In this document: in pieces, positions 36,292-44,279 of the stretch
Layout of the letters: each line of letters starts with the position of its first letter
Position numbering within the stretch: the first letter of the stretch is position 1
From: Pseudomonas weihenstephanensis
GTDB taxonomy: Bacteria; Pseudomonadota; Gammaproteobacteria; Pseudomonadales; Pseudomonadaceae
Direction of reading: 5' to 3'
Length of the DNA: 64,000 nt
Assembly: GCF_001043055.1 (NCBI RefSeq)
Contig: NZ_JYLF01000001.1
Location: forward strand, 496,001 to 560,000
Made by a program: the position numbers and the translations under genes
Notes under the pieces: generated by a model
What the model was told of the DNA's origin: nothing
The model's input: the letters and a program-made list of their open reading frames with translations, nothing else
The model's database searches: none

Positions 36292-37211
36292 ACTTTTTCG
36301 ATCTCCGGACGCCCCAGAATGCCGGTCGGACGGAACAGCAGCACCAATACCAACAGGCCAAACGCCACAACATCTTTGTACTGGTCGCCGAAGATGTCGG
36401 CACCAAAGGCTTCAGCTACACCCAATACCAGCCCTCCGAGCATCGCGCCCGGAATGCTGCCAATACCGCCCAGTACGGCGGCGGTAAAGGCTTTAAGCCC
36501 CACCAAAAACCCCGCATTGGGGTTGATCACGCCGTATTGCACGCTGATCAGCACGGCGGCGACGGCGGCCAGCGCGGCACCAATGACGAAGGTCAGGGCG
36601 ATCACGTTGTTGGTGTTGATGCCCAGCAAATTGGCCATCTTCATGTCTTCGGCGCAGGCGCGGCAGGCGCGACCCAGGCGTGAACGGGAGATGAACAGTG
36701 TCAGGCCCAGCATGGCGAGGAAGGTGACCACGAAGACCACAATCTGCATGTAGGAAATAACCACTTCGCTGGCGCCACCCGGACCGAAGGTGAAGCCGCC
36801 AGGAATCAAGTTTGGAATCGATTTGTCTTTTGAGTCCTGAGACAAAAGCACCATGTTTTGCAGGAAGATCGACATACCGATGGCAGAAATCAAAGGGATA
36901 AGGCGATTACTGCCGCGCAAAGGACGGTAGGCCACCCGTTCAATGCTGTAGCCGTAGGCACTGGTGACCACGATGCTGGCCAGAAAGGCCGCGGTCATCA
37001 GCAACGGCACGCTGTCCAGACCCATCATGGTCAGGCCGGCGATGGCGATAAACGCAATATAGGAACCAATCATGTACACCTCGCCGTGGGCGAAGTTGAT
37101 CATTCCAATAATGCCGTAAACCATCGTATAGCCGATGGCGATGAGGGCATATGTGCTGCCAACGTTGAGGCCGTTAACCAGCATTTGGAAAAAGTGATAG
37201 ATGTCAGGCAT
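36288..37211 (-). CDS. braD: Branched-chain amino acid permease BraD (LivH)
   Basis: A 307-residue permease with eight or so hydrophobic segments. [32 protein letters not shown] is the LivH hallmark, and [20 protein letters not shown] is the cytoplasmic coupling loop. I chose ATG 37211, with AGGAG seven bases upstream, over an extended start two codons earlier. It is the first of four overlapping genes; braC lies 250 bases upstream, so the two parts may be expressed at different levels. Confidence 0.94.
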   Translation of the reverse strand: MPDIYHFFQMLVNGLNVGSTYALIAIGYTMVYGIIGMINFAHGEVYMIGSYIAFIAIAGLTMMGLDSVPLLMTAAFLASIVVTSAYGYSIERVAYRPLRGSNRLIPLISAIGMSIFLQNMVLLSQDSKDKSIPNLIPGGFTFGPGGASEVVISYMQIVVFVVTFLAMLGLTLFISRSRLGRACRACAEDMKMANLLGINTNNVIALTFVIGAALAAVAAVLISVQYGVINPNAGFLVGLKAFTAAVLGGIGSIPGAMLGGLVLGVAEAFGADIFGDQYKDVVAFGLLVLVLLFRPTGILGRPEIEKV

Positions 37212-37408
37212 TACCAAGCTCCTAAAAACCTGAGACGCATTTCACTGGCGGAGTCATTTTGCGGACTTGCCTGCGTGGATTTGCATCCACTTTGAGCACA
37301 AGTCTTCTCCCAGCGAACCGCTGGTGACGGTTTTAAAGATTTTCAGGTGGGCAGACTTTCGGATCACGAAAGCGCGGCCCCAATTCAGTCCAACGAACGT
37401 CTGTAAAA

Positions 37409-37441
37409 CAAAGCCCACCGCTTGTGCAGTGGGCTTTGTGA
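37409..37441 (-). terminator. Hairpin between braC and braD (attenuating terminator)
   Basis: Ten-base arms CAAAGCCCAC / GTGGGCTTTG with an 11-base loop; on the minus strand the run TTTGTTTTAC follows. It is 20 bases past the braC stop. A partial terminator here would give more binding protein than permease mRNA. Confidence 0.75.
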
Positions 37442-37460
37442 TCAGATCAAAACGCTGCCC

Positions 37461-38582
37461 TTACTGAGGGCTTACTTCGGTTTTAGGTTTGCCGAAGTGC
37501 CATTCGTACACCACGAACTTGAAGTTCTTCACGTCGCCTTTTTCGTCGAAGCTCAGATCACCTGTCGGGGTTTTGAAGGTGCCTTTGTGGATGGCCTCGG
37601 CCACTTTTACCGGGTCTTCGCTTTTGGCTTGCTCGATACCGCCCGCAATCACTTCAACGGCGGCGTAAGCAGGGAAGACGAACGGGCCGCTTGGGTCTTC
37701 TTTCTTGGCGGCGAAGGCTTCAACCAAAGGCTGGTTGGCAGGGTCTTTGTCGAAAGCTTGTGGCAAGGTCACCAGCAGGCCTTCGGAGGCACCCTGAGCG
37801 ATTTGCGAGATGGACTCGTTGCCCACACCTTCTGGGCCCATGAACTTGGCGCTCAGGCCTTTTTCTTTGGCTTGGCGCAGGATCAGGCCCAGTTCTGGGT
37901 GGTAGCCGCCGTAGTACACGAAGTCGACGTTGGCTTGCTTGAGTTTGCCAATCAGCGATGAGTAGTCTTTTTCGCCCGGGTTGATGCCCTCAAACACCGC
38001 GACTTTCACGCCTTTGTCTTCCAGGGTCTTTTTGACCGCGGAGGCGATGCCTTCTCCGTATTGCTGCTTATCGTGAACCACGGCCACGATTTTAGGTTTT
38101 ACGTGATCGGCGATGTAGTTACCGGCGGCAGGGCCTTGAGCGCTGTCCAGGCCAATGGTGCGGAACACCATTTTGTAACCGCGATTGGTGATTTCCGGGC
38201 CGGTCGCTGCCGGGGTAATCATGATGATGCCTTCGTCTTCGTAGATGTCCGAAGCAGGCTGAGTGGAGCTGGAGCACAGGTGACCGACCACGAACTTGAC
38301 GCCGTCGTTCACGACTTTGTTGGCTACGGCAACGGCTTGTTTGGGTTCGCAAGCGTCATCGTACTCAACGGCCACCAGTTTTTTGCCGTCTACGCCGCCT
38401 TTGGCGTTGATTTGTTCGATGGCCATTTTGGCGCCGGAGAACTGCATGTCGCCGTACTGGGTCAAAGGGCCTGTTTTGGCACCCGCGATACCGATCTTGA
38501 TGGTGTCTGCTGCAAACGAATGGCTGGCAACCCCGGCCAAAACCATAGCGGCAAACAGTTTAGTCATGTGCTTAATAGCCAT
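37461..38582 (-). CDS. braC: Periplasmic branched-chain amino acid-binding protein BraC (LivJ)
   Basis: A 373-residue type I periplasmic binding protein. A Sec signal peptide ends ASHSFA-ADT. The mature part starts IKIGIAGAKTGPLTQYGDMQ. YDDACEPKQAVAVANKVVND and VVGHLCSSSTQPASDIYEDE contain the ligand-contact Ser/Thr cluster and the disulfide Cys pair. It delivers Leu, Ile, Val (and in P. aeruginosa also Ala and Thr) to BraDEFG. ATG 38582 has GGAG 11 bases upstream; an alternative ATG five codons in is possible. Confidence 0.95.
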   Translation of the reverse strand: MAIKHMTKLFAAMVLAGVASHSFAADTIKIGIAGAKTGPLTQYGDMQFSGAKMAIEQINAKGGVDGKKLVAVEYDDACEPKQAVAVANKVVNDGVKFVVGHLCSSSTQPASDIYEDEGIIMITPAATGPEITNRGYKMVFRTIGLDSAQGPAAGNYIADHVKPKIVAVVHDKQQYGEGIASAVKKTLEDKGVKVAVFEGINPGEKDYSSLIGKLKQANVDFVYYGGYHPELGLILRQAKEKGLSAKFMGPEGVGNESISQIAQGASEGLLVTLPQAFDKDPANQPLVEAFAAKKEDPSGPFVFPAYAAVEVIAGGIEQAKSEDPVKVAEAIHKGTFKTPTGDLSFDEKGDVKNFKFVVYEWHFGKPKTEVSPQ

Positions 38583-38945
38583 CTTTATTGGTGCTCCACT
38601 CTTCTGTTGTAATTTTTATAGTCCTGGAAGCCAAGGCAGCCGGACCGGGTCTTCATCTGAGCGAAATTCCCGGTCAATCCCCCCTGCAACTGTACCGGTA
38701 CAGTGTAGGGCCACGATTCAGCGCTTGAATAGCGGGCGGCTGAGGGAAAAACCAGAAAATGTCGCTTAAACGAAAGAAAAAGACAGAATGGCGGCTAAAC
38801 AGGCTGATGATTCTTAACAGAATGTTGCTGTCTTGACGCCTGTTGCACAGCCTTCGACTCTTTCTTCGTTCTCCCACCTGAATCCGGGTTTTGCTACCGG
38901 GTGTGCAGCGCTATCATTGCGCCGATTTTTTACCTGGTGAAACCC
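38583..38945. other. braC promoter/leader region
   Basis: This 363-base gap separates divergent genes. It carries the braC leader and a 16-base perfect palindrome (38689-38704, listed separately). I see no small gene or RNA that can be supported. Confidence 0.5.
38689..38704. promoter_or_regulatory. 16-base perfect palindrome upstream of braC
   Basis: ACTGTACCGGTACAGT reads the same on both strands. It lies about 107 bases before the braC ATG. It is a candidate dimeric-repressor or activator site. It is not a LexA box, because the spacing inside CTGT...ACAG is six, not eight. Confidence 0.4.
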
Positions 38946-39245
38946 ATGATCGAAGAACCTAGCACCCTCTATGCCAAGCTGCTCGGCGAGACCTCAACTA
39001 TCGAATGGAAAGCGTTGGAGAAGTTTTTCGCCAAAGGCGAACTGCTGTACGTTGACGCACAGTTGGACTTGATCGAAGCAGCGCAGGCAGTGAGCCAGGA
39101 TGATGCAAGCAAAGTGGGGGGCTGGATGGCATCCGGGACACTCAATAAATTGTCTGACACGCAGGCATTAGACTTCGCCGAGCGTGATCCGCAGCTGTGG
39201 GCCGTGGTGGTTTCGCCGTGGATACTGATCCAGGAAAGGGCATGA
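38946..39245 (+). CDS. DUF2288 family protein
   Basis: A 99-residue protein matching the DUF2288 pattern: LYAKLLGETSTIEWKALEKFFAKGELLYVD, then a DLIEAAQAVSQDDASKVGGWM segment. No membrane segments or catalytic motifs are seen. Function unknown. I chose ATG 38946 because it gives the family-like short N-terminus. Its stop overlaps the start of a 28-codon ORF. Confidence 0.85.
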   Translation: MIEEPSTLYAKLLGETSTIEWKALEKFFAKGELLYVDAQLDLIEAAQAVSQDDASKVGGWMASGTLNKLSDTQALDFAERDPQLWAVVVSPWILIQERA

Positions 39246-39328
39246 AAAAAATTCTGCGCACCAAAATTGAGCGTTTTTTGGGGCGCGAAAAGAAGGGGGA
39301 AGTGTGTAGCCCAGTAACTGGCGGCTAA
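39242..39328 (+). CDS. Possible 28-residue basic peptide, translationally coupled
   Basis: ATG 39242 overlaps the DUF2288 stop (ATGA), and AGGAAAGGG lies just before it. The product is MKKILRTKIERFLGREKKGE then VCSPVTGG: a basic amphipathic N-terminus and one Cys. A terminator follows 23 bases later. Placement and RBS argue for translation; length gives little statistical support. Function unknown. Confidence 0.45.
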   Translation: MKKILRTKIERFLGREKKGEVCSPVTGG

Positions 39329-39351
39329 ATAGTGGCTAGTTGCCGTAGAGA

Positions 39352-39383
39352 AACGCCACAGTCGTGACTGTGGCGTTTTTTTG
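39352..39383. terminator. Rho-independent terminator between DUF2288 and the tubulin-like gene
   Basis: AACGCCACAGTC / GACTGTGGCGTT arms with a minimal loop, then TTTTTT. It ends the DUF2288 transcript and may also serve the convergent tubulin-like gene. Confidence 0.88.
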
Positions 39384-39398
39384 TACCTGCGGCGAGGA

Positions 39399-41582
39399 TC
39401 AGTAGGCCGTTTTGCCCGTGTGATTGTTCAGCGAGATGATCTTGGTTTTTCCGATACGGTGACGGTAAATTTCACGCAGGTACTTGATGGCTTTTTTCAC
39501 GCAGTCTCGGGAAAGGCGGATGTCATTGATCGACACAAATTTGTCTTTGTCGTTAATCAGCTCACGGTATTTCTTCTCGTACATCGGCTTGATCGCGTAC
39601 CAGTTGGTATCGAGGATTTTGGCCGGGTTCTCGAACTCGTTGAGCAAGTCATCAATCTGGCTTTCATCGAACGCGTCACCGGTGATGAATTCCAGCATCG
39701 AATCATCCAGCGTGTCGTCAAAACGGTAAGGATTTCGCGCAAAACAGCGTTTGATAAAGGCAACGATCAGCGTGAGAAAGTCGTCCGACAAGCAGGGGCT
39801 TTTGGCGATCAATGTTGTCAGCGACAAGTTGGCCGAGGCACCGATGACCAACGCATAACGTTTGAGCGTGGTATTGGGGAACAGGCTATTGAGGTGGGTC
39901 TTGAGCCGGTTCAAGTCCATGTACGACAGCTTGTAGTCCTTGGGCAAGGACACGATGGAAACCACCGAAGAGCAGTTCTTGAAGAAATGCAGGTCGTGCA
40001 GCGCAGCGGCGTCGTAGCCCGAGTGCTTGTATTGCTCCAGGGCTGCGCGGTAACGCTGAGACTCGATCGGCAGCAAGCTGATGCCTTCGATAGCCTGGGT
40101 GTCCTTGTTGAAGTGCGGCAAATCGATGGAGCGAAAGAACAAGTCGTCAATGTCCAGACGCAGTGGCTCTTTTTCGAAGACTTTGAATTTGTCGGTTCCC
40201 GGTACAGGTTGTTCGGGCACCACGGATTCTGCGTAGGCAATGGCTACGGGGCCCGCCAGGCTCATAAACAAATCGTTGGCATCGAGGCGGATGGTTTCGC
40301 CGATGTCGATCCCGGCACGGCGGAAGTAATTCTGATCGTAGTCAGTGGTCACCGCCTGCGCCGTCAGAATGTTGAAGATCTGCTGCGAGATGTATTGGTT
40401 GGCGTGCTTTTCCATCGCGTTGACGTCGATGTTCTGGATGTTGCCGTCATCGCTTTGTTCGGCGTAACGCATGATGTCGTTGGAGATCAACATCATGGCG
40501 TTCCAGGGGCGAATACGGCCCATGACGCTGGCTTCGCTGCTGTCTTCATTGTCGAAGTTGTATGAGAAGTCCCATTCTTCTGACAGGTATTTACACAACA
40601 GTCGGCCCGCGTTGATGTGCAAGGCTTCGGACATTTCGCTGCGGTGATCGGAAATGTTCGGCAGTACGCAGATGCCGCTGGTGAAAATAGGCTCGAACAC
40701 AAAAGCGTGTCCGCTCTTGCTGTCATGTTCATCGGCCGGTTTGGTGTCGAAGGTTTTGTTCATGTACGAGAACTGCTGCGCCAGACCAAACTCCGAGGCC
40801 ATGCCCGAGCCTGTCCCGCCGCCTGCGCTGAAAATCGAAAAGTACAGGCGCGACTGGTTGGCTTTGATGCCGCAGGAGTCGATCAGGTATGAGTGGATCA
40901 GTTTCCAGTCCGGGCTGGAGAAGCGCTGCGCATCCTTGTTGAGAATGATCTTGGCCAGGTACTGACCCAGAATCGGCGCGTTACCGGCACCGCCTGCGTG
41001 GACTTCCGACAAGTCCATGATCTTCATCTTGCTGTAGTCGCGGATGAAGTTACTTTTCTCACTTTTGCGCGAGAAGCGAATACGCCCCGCGATGTCTTTG
41101 TCCAGATCACCCAGCAGCACCAGCGGTTCGACCAAAAACACCGGTTTAGTGGCTTTGTTTTGCACCAGTCGCAAGTTATTACGAATCCATTGGCCAGGGT
41201 TGTAGCGTTTGTCTTCGTGTTGCGGGTCGATGGTATTGAATTCGTTGAGGTAGAACTTGCGGGCGTTGTACACCAGTTCGGCGACGTCCAGCGCAATGTT
41301 GGACCCGCAGCGCCCCAGGCCAATCAGGCACACCGAGGGGAATTGCTGCTCGACACGGCTCGCGCTGTCGTCTTCAACCAGCTCGGGTTGCGGGAACACC
41401 AAGTCCCGTAAGCCATCAAGGTTTTCGAGGATACGGTCGGTATTGGTTTCGGTGAAATACAGGTATTGCTGAGTCGCCAATGGTTGCTGGCTGGAATAGC
41501 TTTTCGATGAACGTAGGGGCTCGTTTATTGTTTTTAGAGACACTTCAGAGACCAAGGGTGTCGCATTATTGTTCGACGTCAT
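39399..41582 (-). CDS. Tubulin/FtsZ-like GTPase domain protein
   Basis: A 727-residue protein of the bacterial 'tubulin-like' (Tubulin_2) class. The N-terminal nucleotide loop is VCLIGLGRCGSNIALDVAEL (about 75-95). The tubulin/FtsZ signature GGGTGSG is in FSIFSAGGGTGSGMASEFGL (about 250). A long C-terminal half (about 400-727) has no known domain that I can name. It is far longer than FtsZ or TubZ. The start is uncertain: 41582 is the best ATG but has a weak RBS, and a GTG at 41660 is possible. It lies 213 bases downstream of, and in the same direction as, the MHYT-GGDEF-EAL gene. Confidence 0.8.
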   Translation of the reverse strand: MTSNNNATPLVSEVSLKTINEPLRSSKSYSSQQPLATQQYLYFTETNTDRILENLDGLRDLVFPQPELVEDDSASRVEQQFPSVCLIGLGRCGSNIALDVAELVYNARKFYLNEFNTIDPQHEDKRYNPGQWIRNNLRLVQNKATKPVFLVEPLVLLGDLDKDIAGRIRFSRKSEKSNFIRDYSKMKIMDLSEVHAGGAGNAPILGQYLAKIILNKDAQRFSSPDWKLIHSYLIDSCGIKANQSRLYFSIFSAGGGTGSGMASEFGLAQQFSYMNKTFDTKPADEHDSKSGHAFVFEPIFTSGICVLPNISDHRSEMSEALHINAGRLLCKYLSEEWDFSYNFDNEDSSEASVMGRIRPWNAMMLISNDIMRYAEQSDDGNIQNIDVNAMEKHANQYISQQIFNILTAQAVTTDYDQNYFRRAGIDIGETIRLDANDLFMSLAGPVAIAYAESVVPEQPVPGTDKFKVFEKEPLRLDIDDLFFRSIDLPHFNKDTQAIEGISLLPIESQRYRAALEQYKHSGYDAAALHDLHFFKNCSSVVSIVSLPKDYKLSYMDLNRLKTHLNSLFPNTTLKRYALVIGASANLSLTTLIAKSPCLSDDFLTLIVAFIKRCFARNPYRFDDTLDDSMLEFITGDAFDESQIDDLLNEFENPAKILDTNWYAIKPMYEKKYRELINDKDKFVSINDIRLSRDCVKKAIKYLREIYRHRIGKTKIISLNNHTGKTAY

Positions 41583-41795
41583 TGTGTGCCATCTGTCTGG
41601 GCTGGACGACTGTTGAGGGATGCTCAACAGGCCAAAACGAGGTTGGGAATCGCGCACCAACGGGGCGATAAGGGTATTCGCACGTTCTAATCCATATTTT
41701 GTATAGGGGATTAAACGGTACGGATAGAAAAGAATCGGCCTGAGGCGGTGGTTCTTTAATGGCTCTTTTCGAGCAGCGAAGAGGATGCTGGCATT

Positions 41796-44000
41796 TTACT
41801 GGCTTGAGAGTTGAAAGGTTGTGTAGTCAAGGGTCTCAGGCGGTCGTTTATTGAGCTGTTCGAGCAGCGCATTCAACTCCTCGAACGGCACGGGGCGGCT
41901 GAGCAGGAAGCCTTGGATAAAGTCGCAGCTGTACTGGTTGAGGAAGGCGAACTGTTGGTGCGTTTCAACGCCTTCGGTGACCACTTGCAGGTGCAGCGTG
42001 TGGGCCATCAAGATGATGGCCTGGACGATTTCCATGTCCTGGCTGGACTTGGGGATGTCCTGGATAAACGAGCGGTCGATTTTCAACGTGTTGAGCGGCA
42101 GTCGTTTCAAGTAAGCGAGCGATGAGTAGCCAGTGCCAAAGTCGTCAATGGACAGTGAAACGCCGAGCGCCCGAATCTGTCGCAGCAGTTGCGAGGTATT
42201 ACTGATGTTGCCCATCAGCGCGTTTTCGGTGACTTCGAGTTCCAGTCGGTTAGCGCTGATGCCCGAGCTGCGCAGGGCGCTCTCAATCTCATCAGCCAGT
42301 TCAACGCGTACCAGGTTGAGTGCCGAGCAGTTCACTGCGACGCTGATGTCTTTCCAGCCAAGATCGGTCAAGGCCGCGAGGTCATGGCAGGCTTTGCGCA
42401 GTACCCAGTTGTCGAGTTCGGCGATCAGGCCATTGGCTTCGGCAATGCTGATAAAGCGCTCTGGCCCCAGCAGGCCATGCTCCGGATGGTGCCAGCGGAC
42501 CAAGGCTTCGAGTTTGGCTACCTGGCCACTTTTAAGGTCGAATATGGGCTGGTAATGCAAGAACAGCCCGTGATCTTCACGCAAGGCATGGCGCAACTCT
42601 TCTTCGATTTGCAGCTCAAGAGAGGCGCGGGCTTTGAGGCTTGAGCTAAAGAAATTCAGGCTGTTGCGGCCATTGTCTTTGGATTGGTACAGCGCCAGAT
42701 CGGCATGTTTGAGCAGTTCATCAATGGTGGTGCCATCGTCAGGGAACACACTGATGCCGATGCTGGTGGTCATCACCATGTTTCGTCCGGCAAGCTCGAT
42801 GGGGTCTTTCATTTTGAGCATGATGCGCTGCGCCATTTGGCGGGCTTCTTCACGATTGTTCAGGCTGATCAATATGCAGAACTCATCGCCCCCAAAGCGC
42901 GCAACCACATCCTCGTGACTGCGGGTGGCGCTCTTGATTTGCGAGGCAATCACTTTGAGCAGTTCGTCCCCCGCATCGTGGCCAAGGCTGTCGTTGATGC
43001 GTTTGAAGTGGTCGATATCGAGGAACATCACCGCCAGCATGGTGTTATTGCTGGCGCGTTCAATCAGCTTTTCGGCAAACAGCTGGTTAAAACCGCGACG
43101 GTTGATCAAGTTGGTCAGCGGGTCGTAATGCGCCACTTGTTGTAAGGAGGCGCGGGCCTGATCCAGTTGGCTGAGCAGGGCGTTGACCCGCCTGAGATCG
43201 TGCTCTTTGAGTTGCAATTTTTTGTCCACCAGCGCAGCACTTATGCTGCTGCCAATGAGCAGCAAGGCAATCAGCGCCACCATCAGGGCCAATTGCCAGT
43301 GGTTATTTTCTATGTGCGGCTGCACGTTGCTGCCCAGGGGGGCATAGGTGTGCAGCGCCCACATGCCGATGAAGTGAACACTGGTAATGGCCAGGCCAGC
43401 GGCCAGGCTGATGGCGTACTTGTAGAACTGATGCGCCAAGCCGCTGGTGGTGCGCAATGACTTGGCCAGTAACAGGGCGGCATAACTGGCGACTATGGCG
43501 ATCACGAATGACAGGGTGAACAGGGCGGGGTTGTAGTGCTGCTGACTGCTGGAATGCATGGCTGACATGCCGACGTAGTGCATGGTGCAGATGCCCAGCC
43601 CGAACACCAGCGCGGTGAGTATCAGCCTGGGGCGTGTGAGGGGCGTTTGGGTGAGGATTTGCATCGCAATAATGGCTGCGAGTAAGACGATAAACAGCGA
43701 GCCAATGGTGATGCCCAAGTCGAAGTGAACATTCAATGGGGATTCAAAGGCGAGCATGCAGATGAAGTGCATGGCCCAGATGCCGCCCGCCAGAGAGCAT
43801 GCGCCTATCCAGCGCCACACCGTTTTGGCCGTAGGTTTTTCCGCGTTGCAGGCGCGTTCAAACATGTGCAGGGTGGCGAGGCTGGCGGCACAAGCGACTA
43901 AAAATGCCAGAAACACCAAATACGGGTTATGACTGCTGTTGAGCGCCATTTGCCCGTTTGCGGTGTGCTCCCCAATAAACTGCAGCCCCAGCCATTCCAT
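41796..44000 (-). CDS. mucR: MHYT-GGDEF-EAL cyclic-di-GMP enzyme, MucR-like
   Basis: A 734-residue inner-membrane protein. The MHYT sensor has seven hydrophobic helices with WAMHFICML, MHYVGMSAMH and VHFIGMWALH, which are proposed metal/gas-sensing motifs. A GGDEF domain follows (about 315-470), with RFGGDEF intact, and an EAL domain (about 480-734), with EALVRWHHPE and DDFGTGYSSL intact. So it could both make and degrade c-di-GMP. This is the architecture of P. aeruginosa MucR, which promotes alginate. AGGG lies five bases before ATG 44000. Confidence 0.9.
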   Translation of the reverse strand: MEWLGLQFIGEHTANGQMALNSSHNPYLVFLAFLVACAASLATLHMFERACNAEKPTAKTVWRWIGACSLAGGIWAMHFICMLAFESPLNVHFDLGITIGSLFIVLLAAIIAMQILTQTPLTRPRLILTALVFGLGICTMHYVGMSAMHSSSQQHYNPALFTLSFVIAIVASYAALLLAKSLRTTSGLAHQFYKYAISLAAGLAITSVHFIGMWALHTYAPLGSNVQPHIENNHWQLALMVALIALLLIGSSISAALVDKKLQLKEHDLRRVNALLSQLDQARASLQQVAHYDPLTNLINRRGFNQLFAEKLIERASNNTMLAVMFLDIDHFKRINDSLGHDAGDELLKVIASQIKSATRSHEDVVARFGGDEFCILISLNNREEARQMAQRIMLKMKDPIELAGRNMVMTTSIGISVFPDDGTTIDELLKHADLALYQSKDNGRNSLNFFSSSLKARASLELQIEEELRHALREDHGLFLHYQPIFDLKSGQVAKLEALVRWHHPEHGLLGPERFISIAEANGLIAELDNWVLRKACHDLAALTDLGWKDISVAVNCSALNLVRVELADEIESALRSSGISANRLELEVTENALMGNISNTSQLLRQIRALGVSLSIDDFGTGYSSLAYLKRLPLNTLKIDRSFIQDIPKSSQDMEIVQAIILMAHTLHLQVVTEGVETHQQFAFLNQYSCDFIQGFLLSRPVPFEELNALLEQLNKRPPETLDYTTFQLSSQ

Positions 44001-44180
44001 AGCATCCCTCAACACTGAGTGCAGGTTTGCCAGTCGTCAGACGCTAGCTTGCTCTGAAGTGTAGAAGCTGAAATGGGGGAAAAAGCGATGATGGCAAGAT
44101 GATGCCTATGATTTTGCGATTAAACACGGCTTTGACCGTGTTTAACGCTATAACCCCTGCCTTGAACAAGGGGGGGACCC

Positions 44181-44267
44181 TGTAGGGGCTAGCTTGCCTG
44201 CGAAAAAAACAACGCATCTCATCAGACGGGGCGCATTGTTTTGTTTCGCGGGCAACTTGCTCCTACA
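44181..44267. repeat. Paired REP elements (BIME-like) downstream of rapA
   Basis: TGTAGGGGCTAGCTTGCCTG (from 44181) and its near-complement CGGGCAACTTGCTCCTACA (ending 44267) face each other, with a second shorter inverted pair inside (AACGC / GCATTG). This is the common Pseudomonas REP doublet. It lies just beyond the rapA stop, so it may protect or end that mRNA. Confidence 0.75.
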
Positions 44268-44279
44268 AAGTGTGTGGCG

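Noticed and set aside
38689..38704. LexA site upstream of braC
   Set aside because: The palindrome has CTGT-N6-ACAG, two bases too short for LexA.
39381..40565. 394-residue open frame antisense to the tubulin-like gene
   Set aside because: Composition typical of a shadow frame; the GGGTGSG gene on the minus strand is the real one.
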